This document shows, one piece after another, positions 1-6,898 of a stretch of DNA of 29,627 nucleotides; positions within the stretch are counted from its first letter, which is position 1, and each line of letters begins with the position of its first letter. The notes below the pieces were generated by a model. That model was not told the origin of the DNA. It saw only the letters and a list, made by a program, of their open reading frames with translations, and did not search any database. This stretch comes from JOPF133 sp052144935 (GTDB lineage Bacteria; Acidobacteriota; Terriglobia; Bryobacterales; Bryobacteraceae). The translations under genes were made by a program, and so were the position numbers. Where the stretch lies: contig JBKQPR010000047.1 of the NCBI GenBank assembly GCA_052144935.1, forward strand, positions 1 through 29,627, given 5' to 3'.

Positions 1-22
1 CCCCCTGCCGTCGGCGGACCTG

Positions 23-147
23 GGCAGGGGGGCGCCCCTTGGGCCCGCCTGCCCCACCCTTCAACTCCGGTGGGCCGCAGGCCCATGGGCAGTCTCCACC
101 GGTTCGGTAGCGACGCTGTTCAGAGCCGGGCCCAGCGGGCACCCCGT
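23..147. repeat. REP-like hairpin repeat upstream of first glycosyltransferase
   Basis: A GC-rich hairpin is formed by GGCAGGGGGG (23-32) and CCCGCCTGCC (44-53), one mismatch. The 17-base string from 41 to 57 recurs exactly at 6086-6102. A second block at 128-147 (GGGCCCAGCGGGCACCCCGTC-like) matches 6020-6040 in the same order. The two halves therefore look like one dispersed repeat family. I see no gene end or start in 1-165 other than the leader of the gene that follows. Confidence 0.6.
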
Positions 148-177
148 CAGGGAGTGGTGGGCCGCGGAGCGCATCAA

Positions 178-1245
178 GTGAGTCTCCGGGTGGCCATCGA
201 GGCCGTCTCCCTGACCCTTTCGAGCGGCGGATTGCAGCGCTACACTTCCGAACTCAGCCTGGCTCTGGCGCGAGGCTTCCCCGAGGATGAATATTTCCTG
301 GTCTCCGATCGGCCCTTCCCGATGCCCGAATCCGCGCCGGTCAACCTGCGCCGCGGCGGCGGCCCGCGCAATGTCCTGGAGCGCCGCTGGTGGCTCTTCG
401 GCCTATCGCGCGAATTGCGCCGTCTGGGCGTGGACCTGGTGCACGGCCCCGATTTCGCCGTCCCCTACCTCTACCAACGGCCCAGCGTCCTCACCCTCCA
501 CGATCTCTCTCCCTGGATGGATCCGCACTGGCACCACGCCGCCAAACGCGTCCAACGGCGTACTCCCGTGTTACTGAAACTGGGACTGGCCACCATGATC
601 GTCACCCCCACTGAACTCGTGCGCGCCGCGGCCATCGAGTGCTTCCGCCTCGATCCCAGCCTCGTCGTCGCCATCCCGGAAGCCGCGCCCTCGTGGATGC
701 GGCCGGTGGCCCACAGTCCGCGGCCCACCGCCGCCCCCTACTTCCTTTCCGTCGGCACGCTGGAGCCGCGCAAGAACCTACCCATGCTGGTGGAGGCCTG
801 GCGCGAGGTGCGCCGCCGCCACGCGGTCGATCTGGTGATTGCCGGCCGCCGCCGCGCCGATTTCCCGCCGCTCGAACCCGCGGCTGGCCTGCATTTGCTG
901 AGCGAGGTTCCCGACGATGCGCTTCCCGCGCTATATTCCGGCGCACTGGCGTTGGTCTACACTTCGCATTACGAAGGCTTCGGCCTGCCGGTGCTCGAAG
1001 CCATGCAATGCGGCGCCTGCGTGATTGCCACGCGCGCCGTCGCCGAAGTCGCGGGCAACGCGGCCATTTTCGCCTCTGGCAGCCGGCAGTTTGCCGAGGC
1101 CATGCGCCTGGCCGTGGAGTGCCCCGAGGCAGTGGCGGAAGCCCGCGTCATGTCGCTTCGCCGCGCGCGCGAATTCTCCTGGGAACGCACCGCCAGGCTC
1201 ACGCACGAAGTTTACGAAGAGGCCCGGAGGCGCTTTGCCGCCTGA
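178..1245 (+). CDS. Family 4 glycosyltransferase (GT-B fold)
   Basis: This is a retaining GT4-type glycosyltransferase of 355 residues, expected to add a sugar from an activated donor during surface polysaccharide assembly at the cytoplasmic face of the membrane. The N-terminal domain opens with RVAIEAVSLTLSSGGLQRY, the usual acceptor-side start. The donor-side half shows SVGTLEPRKNLPMLVEAW and then HYEGFGLPVLEAM, the E-x7-E signature of GT4 enzymes. The reading frame stays open back to position 70, but I chose GTG 178 because the homologous core starts there and a GGAG (166-169) lies eight bases before it. The upstream part is repeat DNA. Donor and acceptor cannot be read from the sequence. 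Three more GT4-type domains follow on the same strand, so it is probably one step of a shared glycan pathway. Confidence 0.9.
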   Translation: MSLRVAIEAVSLTLSSGGLQRYTSELSLALARGFPEDEYFLVSDRPFPMPESAPVNLRRGGGPRNVLERRWWLFGLSRELRRLGVDLVHGPDFAVPYLYQRPSVLTLHDLSPWMDPHWHHAAKRVQRRTPVLLKLGLATMIVTPTELVRAAAIECFRLDPSLVVAIPEAAPSWMRPVAHSPRPTAAPYFLSVGTLEPRKNLPMLVEAWREVRRRHAVDLVIAGRRRADFPPLEPAAGLHLLSEVPDDALPALYSGALALVYTSHYEGFGLPVLEAMQCGACVIATRAVAEVAGNAAIFASGSRQFAEAMRLAVECPEAVAEARVMSLRRAREFSWERTARLTHEVYEEARRRFAA

Positions 1246-1403
1246 CCCGCACATCTCGGCGCGGTGCGTCCGCCGAGCGTCCCCAAGAGTGGGGGATACC
1301 CGCTGGGGTGCCCCTTGGCCCGGCAGGCTGGGATCCCAACGCCGCTCACTTTGCTCACCGCAACAGGCTTCACAAATCGTGAGGCCGGCGGCCCCGCCCT
1401 CGG

Positions 1404-1520
1404 CTGGGCCCAGAGGGCACACCAGGAGGCGCCCCAGGCGGCTGTTTCAGACCGTGCGAGGGTCTCCGGGCTCGGCAAGCGCCGGCTGGGTGTGCCCTCT
1501 GGTGTGCCCTCTGGGCCCAG
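1404..1520. repeat. Inverted-repeat region between two glycosyltransferase genes
   Basis: The 357-base gap 1246-1602 contains no credible gene. It is filled with repeats. A perfect 22-base inverted repeat lies at 1404-1425 and 1499-1520, with the core CTGGGCCCAGAGGGCAC on one side and its reverse complement on the other. The string TGTGCCCTCT occurs twice at 1491-1500 and 1503-1512. The GGGCCC/GGGCAC words link it to the repeats at 23-147, 6013-6098 and 23941-23996. Another GGGGTGCCCCTTGGCCCGG block sits near 1304-1323. Confidence 0.6.
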
Positions 1521-1602
1521 CGGCAGCCCGGATTGGCTGCCCGGGCAAACTTGGCTAAGGGAGTCTGGAAAGTGAAGAGCCAGGACCACATGGTGCGCAG
1601 AA

Positions 1603-2793
1603 ATGCCTGACCCCCCGCGCTCCGCCCTGGTGCTGGCTCCCGAAGCGCCCTATCCGCTGGCCGGCGGTGGCGCCTTGCGCACCGCCTCGCTGCTGCATTA
1701 TCTGGCGCAAACGCATTCCGTGGATCTGCTGGTTTTCCGCCAGCCTGGTGCGCCCGATCCCGCCGGGTTCCTGCCGCCCGGCCTGGTTCGCCGCATCTTG
1801 GTGCTTGATCTGCCGCCCCACCGCCGCGGCCTGGCGGCGCGGACGCTGCGCAACGCCGCCCGCATGGCGCGCCGCTCGCCGCCGCTGGTGGATCGCTTCT
1901 CGGGCTTCGCTGGCGCCATCGCCCACCAGCTTGAGGGCCGCCGCTACGACATCGGCGTGGTCGAGCACTTCTGGTGCGCGCCTTACTGGGACCAACTCGC
2001 GCCCCTCTGCGGCCGGACCGTCCTCAACCTGCACAACATCGAATCCGAACTGCACCGCAGTTGCGCGGGCGCCGAGGGCGGACCGGCGGGATTCGCCCAC
2101 CGCCTCTTCCGCCAGGCCTCGCTGGATCTGGAACGCCACTGGCTGCCGCGCTACTCGCGGGTCCTGACGGCCTCGGAGAACGACGCCGCGCGGGCCCGCG
2201 CCATCGCTCCGTCGGCGCGCGTCTCGGTGTATCCCAATGCCATTCCGGCCACGCCGCTGCCGCCCTGTGCCGATCCCGGGGAACCGGATGCCGTGGCATT
2301 CTCGGGCAATCTCGAATACCATCCCAATCTGTCGGCCGTGCGCTTTTTTCGGCGCGAGGTGTGGCCGCAGCTTCGCAGCCGTTGGCCGAATCTGGTGTGG
2401 CGGCTGATCGGAAAAAACCCTGGTGCTGTGAGAAACCTCACGTCCGGCGATCCGCGCATCCAGGTGACCGGCCCGGTGGAAGACGCCGTCCGGGAGCTGG
2501 CGCGCGCTCGCGTGGCCGTTGTGCCGCTGCTCTCCGGGAGCGGAACGCGGTTCAAAATCATCGAGGCTTGGGCCGCCGGATTGCCCGTAGTCTCTACCAG
2601 CCTGGGCGCGGAAGGCCTTCCAGTACGCGATGGCGACACCATTCTGCTGGCTGACACCGGCCCGGCCTTCGCCGCCGCGGTCTCCCGCCTGCTTGGCTCA
2701 CCGGACCTCCGCCAGGCCCTTGGCTCCCGTGGCAGGATGTTGGTGGAACAACAATTTACATGGGAAAGTGTTTGGAGAATGTTGGACCTTTGA
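1603..2793 (+). CDS. Family 4 glycosyltransferase, exosortase-cluster-like type
   Basis: A 396-residue GT4-type glycosyltransferase. The N-terminus carries APEAPYPLAGGGALRTASLLHYLA, where the glycine-rich loop and following helix are typical of the acceptor-side domain. The donor half has AFSGNLEYHPNLSAVRFF, then VVPLLSGSGTRFKIIEAWAAGLPVVST, which holds the E-x-n-G-PVV sugar-nucleotide region. The pattern resembles sugar transferases found in PEP-CTERM/exosortase polysaccharide loci, but no exosortase is present here, so that link is only resemblance. ATG 1603 is used; a recognisable Shine-Dalgarno is lacking. It follows a repeat-filled gap and is separated from the next gene by 43 bases. Donor and acceptor are unknown. 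Confidence 0.85.
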   Translation: MPDPPRSALVLAPEAPYPLAGGGALRTASLLHYLAQTHSVDLLVFRQPGAPDPAGFLPPGLVRRILVLDLPPHRRGLAARTLRNAARMARRSPPLVDRFSGFAGAIAHQLEGRRYDIGVVEHFWCAPYWDQLAPLCGRTVLNLHNIESELHRSCAGAEGGPAGFAHRLFRQASLDLERHWLPRYSRVLTASENDAARARAIAPSARVSVYPNAIPATPLPPCADPGEPDAVAFSGNLEYHPNLSAVRFFRREVWPQLRSRWPNLVWRLIGKNPGAVRNLTSGDPRIQVTGPVEDAVRELARARVAVVPLLSGSGTRFKIIEAWAAGLPVVSTSLGAEGLPVRDGDTILLADTGPAFAAAVSRLLGSPDLRQALGSRGRMLVEQQFTWESVWRMLDL

Positions 2794-2807
2794 CACCACT
2801 CTGATTG

Positions 2808-2832
2808 GTGTACGTCCGCTATACTAGTACAC
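2808..2832 (+). promoter_or_regulatory. Inverted repeat over a -10-like box before third glycosyltransferase
   Basis: GTGTAC (2808-2813) and GTACAC (2827-2832) are exact inverted copies separated by 13 bases. Between them is TATACT (2820-2825), a good -10 match. The start codon is at 2837, so a transcript from this box would have almost no leader. A TTGACA lies at 2790-2795 but the 24-base spacing is too long for a normal promoter. The arrangement fits an operator overlapping a promoter; this is an inference. Confidence 0.3.
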
Positions 2833-2836
2833 GTTA

Positions 2837-3994
2837 ATGCGCTTTGCCGTTGATGCCCATGCCATCGGCCGCCACCTCACTGGCAATGAGGTCTATGTGC
2901 GCAGCCTCCTTAACGCATTCGCCGCCCAGAGCCGGGATTGCGAGTTCGTGGCATACATTTCCGCTGAGGAAGCGCCGTCGTATCTTCCCGCTTCCATCCG
3001 CACGCGCCGGATCTCGCCCAACCCGTTTCTGCGCCTCGGCCTGCAATTGGCCCTCAAGGTCCGGCAGGACCGTCCGGACCTGTTGCACGTGCAGTACACC
3101 GCGCCGGTTGGCTGCAACGTGCCGGTAGTGGTCAGCGTTCACGACGTCAGCTTCCTCGAACACCCCGAATACTTCAAGCGCGACCGCGCGCTCCAGTTGC
3201 AGTGGACCGTGCGCCGCACGGTGCAGCGGGCCGCCCGCGTGCTCACGGGCAGCGAGTTTTCGCGCGCCTCCATCCTCAAGGTGTATGGCGATCTGGAGGA
3301 GGACAAGGTGGTGGTGGTGCCCAACGCGGCGGCTTCTCAGTTCCGCCCCATTTCGCGCGACACCGCCGCCGCCACCGTGCGCGAGCGCTTCGAGATTCGC
3401 GCGCCGTTTCTTCTCTCGGTGGGGGACCTGCAACCGCGCAAGAACCAGATCGGTTTGATCCGTGCATTCGCCCGCCTGGTGCGCGCGTATCCGCAGCTCA
3501 AACACAACCTCGTGCTGGCCGGTAAAGGCACCTGGTTTGCCGACCGGGTGTGCGAAGCCGCCCGCGAGTCGGGCGTGGCCGAGCGCATCCAATTTATCGG
3601 CTTTGTTTCCGATCCCGACTTGCTGCACCTCTACAACGCCTGCGATCTGTTCGTTTTTCCATCTTTTTACGAAGGTTTCGGACTGCCCGCGCTGGAGGCC
3701 ATGGCGTGCGGCCGCGCGGTGGTATGTTCCAATACATCGGCGCTTCCGGAAGTGGTGGATGGTGCCGCGATCCTCTTCGATCCTTATGACACCGATCAGA
3801 TCGTGCGCGCCCTGGCCGACCTTCTGCTGGACTCCGAGCTGCGCGCCCGCATGGAGCGGCTGGGGTTGCAGCGCGCCGCCCACTTCAGTTGGCAGAAGAC
3901 CGCCGAGCGGACACTGGAAGTTTTCTACGATGTGGCGGAGCGCGACACCGCCGCCCGCCCGCAGGTTCGTTCCAGGACCACCGTGCATCGATGA
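2837..3994 (+). CDS. Family 4 glycosyltransferase (mannosyltransferase-like)
   Basis: A 385-residue GT4 enzyme with both Rossmann-like halves. Residues 1-20 read MRFAVDAHAIGRHLTGNEVY, the start seen in mannosyl- and rhamnosyl-type GT4 proteins, where the GNE segment replaces the usual GG loop. The donor domain shows SVGDLQPRKNQIGLIRAF and FYEGFGLPALEAMACGRAVV, containing the E-x7-E pair, then ALPEVVDGAAILFDPYD, typical of the nucleotide-binding end. ATG 2837 has no obvious Shine-Dalgarno and may start a near-leaderless message. The stop overlaps the ATG of the DUF3108-like gene by four bases (ATGA), implying coupling. The sugar specificity is not readable. Confidence 0.9.
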   Translation: MRFAVDAHAIGRHLTGNEVYVRSLLNAFAAQSRDCEFVAYISAEEAPSYLPASIRTRRISPNPFLRLGLQLALKVRQDRPDLLHVQYTAPVGCNVPVVVSVHDVSFLEHPEYFKRDRALQLQWTVRRTVQRAARVLTGSEFSRASILKVYGDLEEDKVVVVPNAAASQFRPISRDTAAATVRERFEIRAPFLLSVGDLQPRKNQIGLIRAFARLVRAYPQLKHNLVLAGKGTWFADRVCEAARESGVAERIQFIGFVSDPDLLHLYNACDLFVFPSFYEGFGLPALEAMACGRAVVCSNTSALPEVVDGAAILFDPYDTDQIVRALADLLLDSELRARMERLGLQRAAHFSWQKTAERTLEVFYDVAERDTAARPQVRSRTTVHR

Positions 3995-4809
3995 GCTACC
4001 AGCGCGACAGAAAAGCGCCCACACGAGTATGGGCGCGGCAGGCTAAGAGCCTGCGCCACGATGCTGCCCATGTGGCGCAGAGACTCATCTCTGCCGCGCC
4101 GAGATTCGTCTCGGCGCTCGCCGCGCTGTCCCTGTCCGCTTACCCCCTTCGCGCTCAGACGGGCTTCCCATTTTCCGACGACGAGTCGCTGCACTATTCC
4201 ATCAACTGGCCCAGCGGGCTGAGCCTCGGCGACGCCACCCTCTCCGCGCACCGTACTTCCAAGGGCTGGAACTTCGCGGCTTCGCTCGACGCGGGAGTTC
4301 CCGGCTTCGCCATCGCCGATAAGTACCGCTCCACGGTGGCCGGCAACGACCTCTGTTCCACCGAGTTCGAGCGCGATCTCTCCCACGGCGCCAAACACAC
4401 CCTCGATAAACTCGCCTTCGACCAACAGCAGCGCACCGCGCGGCGCACCACGGTTCTTCCGGAGGGCGGCGGCAAGACCGATTTCGATATTTCCTCCTGC
4501 GCCCGCGACGCCCTGGCCTTCGTCTACCTCGCCCGCCGCGAAATGGGCCAGGGCCGCATGGCGCCCAACCAGCAGGTGTATTTCGGTTCGGCCTATTCGG
4601 TGAGCCTGGAATATACCGGCGAGCAGGACCTCACCTCGCCCGGCACGGGCAAAAAACTCGCCATCACCGACCACGTGGTGGTTTCCGTCAAAGGCCCGCA
4701 GTCGAATTTCCACTTCGAGATCTATTTCGCCCGCGATCCGCAGCGCACCCCGCTCTCCGTCCGCATCCCGCTGAATCTGGGGACCATCGCTCTGGAGTTG
4801 GTGCGCTGA
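3991..4809 (+). CDS. DUF3108-type exported protein
   Basis: A protein of 272 residues from ATG 3991, or 245 from GTG 4072. The mature part (YSINWPSGLSLGDATL, then GVPGFAIADKYRS and STEFERDLSHGAKH) matches the DUF3108 family, periplasmic beta-rich proteins of unknown role that have an early YSI-W-G-G-A core. The hydrophobic stretch FVSALAALSLSAYPLRAQ is a good signal peptide ending in an AxA-like cleavage site. From GTG 4072 this signal peptide would start cleanly with a short basic N-terminus, whereas ATG 3991 overlaps the previous stop and adds 27 residues encoded by hairpin repeats. I list the longer form but consider the GTG start plausible. Its position inside a glycan cluster suggests an envelope role. 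The last codons are tandemly duplicated beyond the stop. Confidence 0.75.
   Translation: MSYQRDRKAPTRVWARQAKSLRHDAAHVAQRLISAAPRFVSALAALSLSAYPLRAQTGFPFSDDESLHYSINWPSGLSLGDATLSAHRTSKGWNFAASLDAGVPGFAIADKYRSTVAGNDLCSTEFERDLSHGAKHTLDKLAFDQQQRTARRTTVLPEGGGKTDFDISSCARDALAFVYLARREMGQGRMAPNQQVYFGSAYSVSLEYTGEQDLTSPGTGKKLAITDHVVVSVKGPQSNFHFEIYFARDPQRTPLSVRIPLNLGTIALELVR
4038..4116 (+). repeat. Three consecutive hairpins in the 5' part of the DUF3108 gene
   Basis: Three perfect stem-loops follow each other: GCAGGCT/AGCCTGC with a 3-base loop (4038-4054), GCAGAGA/TCTCTGC with loop CTCA (4077-4094), and CGCCGAGA/TCTCGGCG with a TTCG loop (4097-4116). They lie either in the first codons (ATG 3991) or around and after the alternative start GTG 4072. 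The first two share flanking GGCGC/GCGCC words, so they look like units of a repeat element and not simply coding constraint. Confidence 0.6.
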
Positions 4810-4876
4810 ATGCGGGAGCTGGTGCGCTGAAATGCTGGAGTTGGTACGCTGAATGCGGGATCTGGTGCGCTGAATG
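4792..4876 (+). repeat. Tandem stop-start repeat encoding three six-codon minicistrons
   Basis: The last six codons of the DUF3108 gene (LELVR-stop, 4792-4809) are repeated three more times. The copies at 4810-4830, 4832-4852 and 4853-4873 each read as a complete tiny frame: MRELVR, MLELVR and MRDLVR, each ending in TGA. The next ATG follows at once, or after one extra A (4831). The fourth ATG (4874) is the start of the glycosyltransferase-methyltransferase gene. The period is 21 bases; the extra A moves the frame so that the last two minicistrons are in frame with the downstream gene. Three of the four copies carry a GGAG or GGGAG about 12-13 bases before the next ATG. Confidence 0.8.
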
Positions 4877-6898
4877 CGCGTGGCTTTTTTTTCGCCGCTG
4901 CCCCCGGCGCGCAGCGGGATCGCCGATTATTCCGAAGCGCTGATTGAGTCGCTCGGCCCGCTGGTGGACCTCGAAGTTTTCTCCTGTGCGGACCAGCCCT
5001 TCGATCCCGCCCGCTTCGATATCGTGCTCTACCACGTGGGCAACAACCCGTATCACGAATTCGTCTACGAGACCGCCTTGCGCCACTCCGGCGTGGTGGT
5101 GATGCACGAATCTAACCTGCATCACCTGATCGCCGGCCTCACCATCAAGCGTGGCGATTGGGACGCCTACCTGCGCGAATGCGAATACCAGGGCGGTCCC
5201 GAGGCGCTGGCCTTCGCCGAACGGGTGCGGCGTCTGGAAGTGGGTCCCGATTACGAGGGCGTGCCGATGACCCGCCGCCTGCTGGAATCCGCGCGCGGCG
5301 CCGTGGTGCACAGCCGCTTCATGGAGGGCGAGCTGCGTGCCGCCGGCTTCACCGGTCCGGCCGCCGTCATCCCGCACGGCGCCTGGATTCCACATGCCGA
5401 TCGGCAGGCCTTCCGCCACAAGCTGGGCCTCGACGAGATCACGCCGCTCATCGGCATCTTCGGTTTTCTGAAACCCTACAAGCGCATCGCGGAATCGCTG
5501 CGCGCGTTCCGCCGCCTGCTGCGCCTGGCCCCCAATGTGAAGATGATCCTGGTGGGCGAGCCGCACCCCGAGTTTCCCATCGAGCCGATGGTCCGCTCCA
5601 TGGGCCTTTCCGCCAGCGTGCGCGTGCTGGGCTTCGCGCCCATTGAGGATTTCGTCGGATACCTGGCCGCTTGCGACATCGTGCTCAACCTGCGCTACCC
5701 CACGGTGGGCGAAAGCTCCGGCACCCTGCTGCGGTCGCTGGGCCTCGGCAAGGCCGTGCTCGTATCCGAGATCGGCTCGTTCCAGGAGTTCCCCGACGAT
5801 GTGTGCCTCAAAGTGCCGGCCGGCGCTGGCGAAGAGGATTTGATTTTCGAATATCTCAACCTGCTGGTTTCGCGTCCGGAGGTGTGCCAGTCGCTGGGCG
5901 CCCGCGCCCGGGATTACGTGGCGCGGGAGTGCAACTGGGCATCGGTGGCGCGCCGATATGCGGGCTTTCTGGAAGCCGTCGTGGCCGGACGGGAATGGCC
6001 GGGGGAGAGTGGGACAGACGGGCCCGGAGGGCACCCCGTCTGTCAACCCGAGGGGGAAGTGCGGTTGGCAGGCGGGGCGCCCTCTGGGCCCGCCTGCCCC
6101 ACAGAAAACGCCGATCCCCTCCTTCCCTACTTGCAGACCTGGGCCGCCAACGCCGCTTCGGGCAGCTATCTCGAAACCCACCAGACGCGGCTCGTGAAGA
6201 CCCTCGAAATGGTTCCGCCCGGCGGCCCTGGCGACCGCATCCTGGAAATGGGCGCTTACCTGCAAACGACCCCCGCTCTGCGCAGCAAACTCGGCTATGG
6301 CGAGGTGCGCGGCTGTTACTATGGCCAACTCGGGCGCGTCGATCACCGCGAGGTCACCTCCACCGAGGGCGAAACTTTCGTCTGCGAAATCGACCACTTC
6401 GATGCCGAGCGCGACCGCTTCCCGTATCCCGACGCCTGGTTCTCCACGGTGCTCTGCTGCGAACTCCTGGAGCACCTTTTGGCCGACCCCATGCATCTGA
6501 TGTGCGAGGTGAACCGCATTCTGAAGCCCGGCGGCCACCTGTTGCTGACCACTCCCAATGTCGCCGCGCTGCGCGGCATTTCCGCGATCCTGCAAGGCTA
6601 CCATCCTGGCTTCTTCCACGCCTACATTCGCCCCTCCGATTCCGGCGAAGTGGATGCGCGCCACAATCGCGAATACACGCCCCGCGAAATTCATCAGCTC
6701 CTCGAAAATGCCGGTTTCGAAGTAGCGCGACTGGAGACCGGCGAATTCCGCGACCTTCCGCATCCGGAATTCGGCTGGGTGCTGCACCTGCTCCTCCGCT
6801 ACAAGCTGGAAACCGATCTGCGCGGCGACGGCATCTACGCGCTGGGGCGTAAGACCGGCGCCGTCAAAGACCGCTACCCGGCGTGGCTGTACTCATGA
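4874..6898 (+). CDS. Glycosyltransferase family 4 - SAM methyltransferase fusion
   Basis: A 674-residue two-enzyme protein. Residues 1 to about 370 are a GT4-type glycosyltransferase: MRVAFFSPLPPARSGIADYS at the start, GIFGFLKPYKRIAESLRAF in the donor half, and YPTVGESSGTLLRSLGLGKA as the E-containing signature. Residues about 415-674 are a class I SAM-dependent methyltransferase: DRILEMGAYLQTTP as a degenerate motif I, CCELLEHLLADPM, then RILKPGGHLLLTTPN. Between them, residues about 376-413 (GESGTDGPGGHP onward) are translated from a GC-rich double-hairpin repeat. The likely role is transfer of a sugar and methylation of the same glycan, at the cytoplasmic face. The gene starts at the end of the minicistron array and overlaps the permease gene by ATGA. 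One enzyme could also have been two genes joined by the repeat. Confidence 0.85.
   Translation: MRVAFFSPLPPARSGIADYSEALIESLGPLVDLEVFSCADQPFDPARFDIVLYHVGNNPYHEFVYETALRHSGVVVMHESNLHHLIAGLTIKRGDWDAYLRECEYQGGPEALAFAERVRRLEVGPDYEGVPMTRRLLESARGAVVHSRFMEGELRAAGFTGPAAVIPHGAWIPHADRQAFRHKLGLDEITPLIGIFGFLKPYKRIAESLRAFRRLLRLAPNVKMILVGEPHPEFPIEPMVRSMGLSASVRVLGFAPIEDFVGYLAACDIVLNLRYPTVGESSGTLLRSLGLGKAVLVSEIGSFQEFPDDVCLKVPAGAGEEDLIFEYLNLLVSRPEVCQSLGARARDYVARECNWASVARRYAGFLEAVVAGREWPGESGTDGPGGHPVCQPEGEVRLAGGAPSGPACPTENADPLLPYLQTWAANAASGSYLETHQTRLVKTLEMVPPGGPGDRILEMGAYLQTTPALRSKLGYGEVRGCYYGQLGRVDHREVTSTEGETFVCEIDHFDAERDRFPYPDAWFSTVLCCELLEHLLADPMHLMCEVNRILKPGGHLLLTTPNVAALRGISAILQGYHPGFFHAYIRPSDSGEVDARHNREYTPREIHQLLENAGFEVARLETGEFRDLPHPEFGWVLHLLLRYKLETDLRGDGIYALGRKTGAVKDRYPAWLYS
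6013..6098 (+). repeat. Double-hairpin repeat inside the fusion gene
   Basis: Two perfect 10-bp stems lie in tandem: GACAGACGGG (6013-6022) with CCCGTCTGTC (6035-6044), and GGCAGGCGGG (6067-6076) with CCCGCCTGCC (6089-6098). The stems are variants of each other. The second hairpin and its flank match 23-57 at the window start. The element is read through without a stop and encodes a Gly/Pro-rich linker between two enzyme domains. Confidence 0.75.

Noticed and set aside
2790..2825. TTGACA with TATACT as a full promoter
   Set aside because: The spacing of 24 bases is outside the normal range; only the -10-like box and inverted repeat were kept.
2834..4024. Minus-strand frame of nearly 400 codons
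   Set aside because: It mirrors the third glycosyltransferase gene, whose GT4 motifs are clear; the antisense product has none.
4688..6787. Long minus-strand frame of about 700 codons
   Set aside because: It lies antisense to the glycosyltransferase-methyltransferase gene, is rich in His/Gln/Arg as expected of such shadows, and has no recognisable domain.
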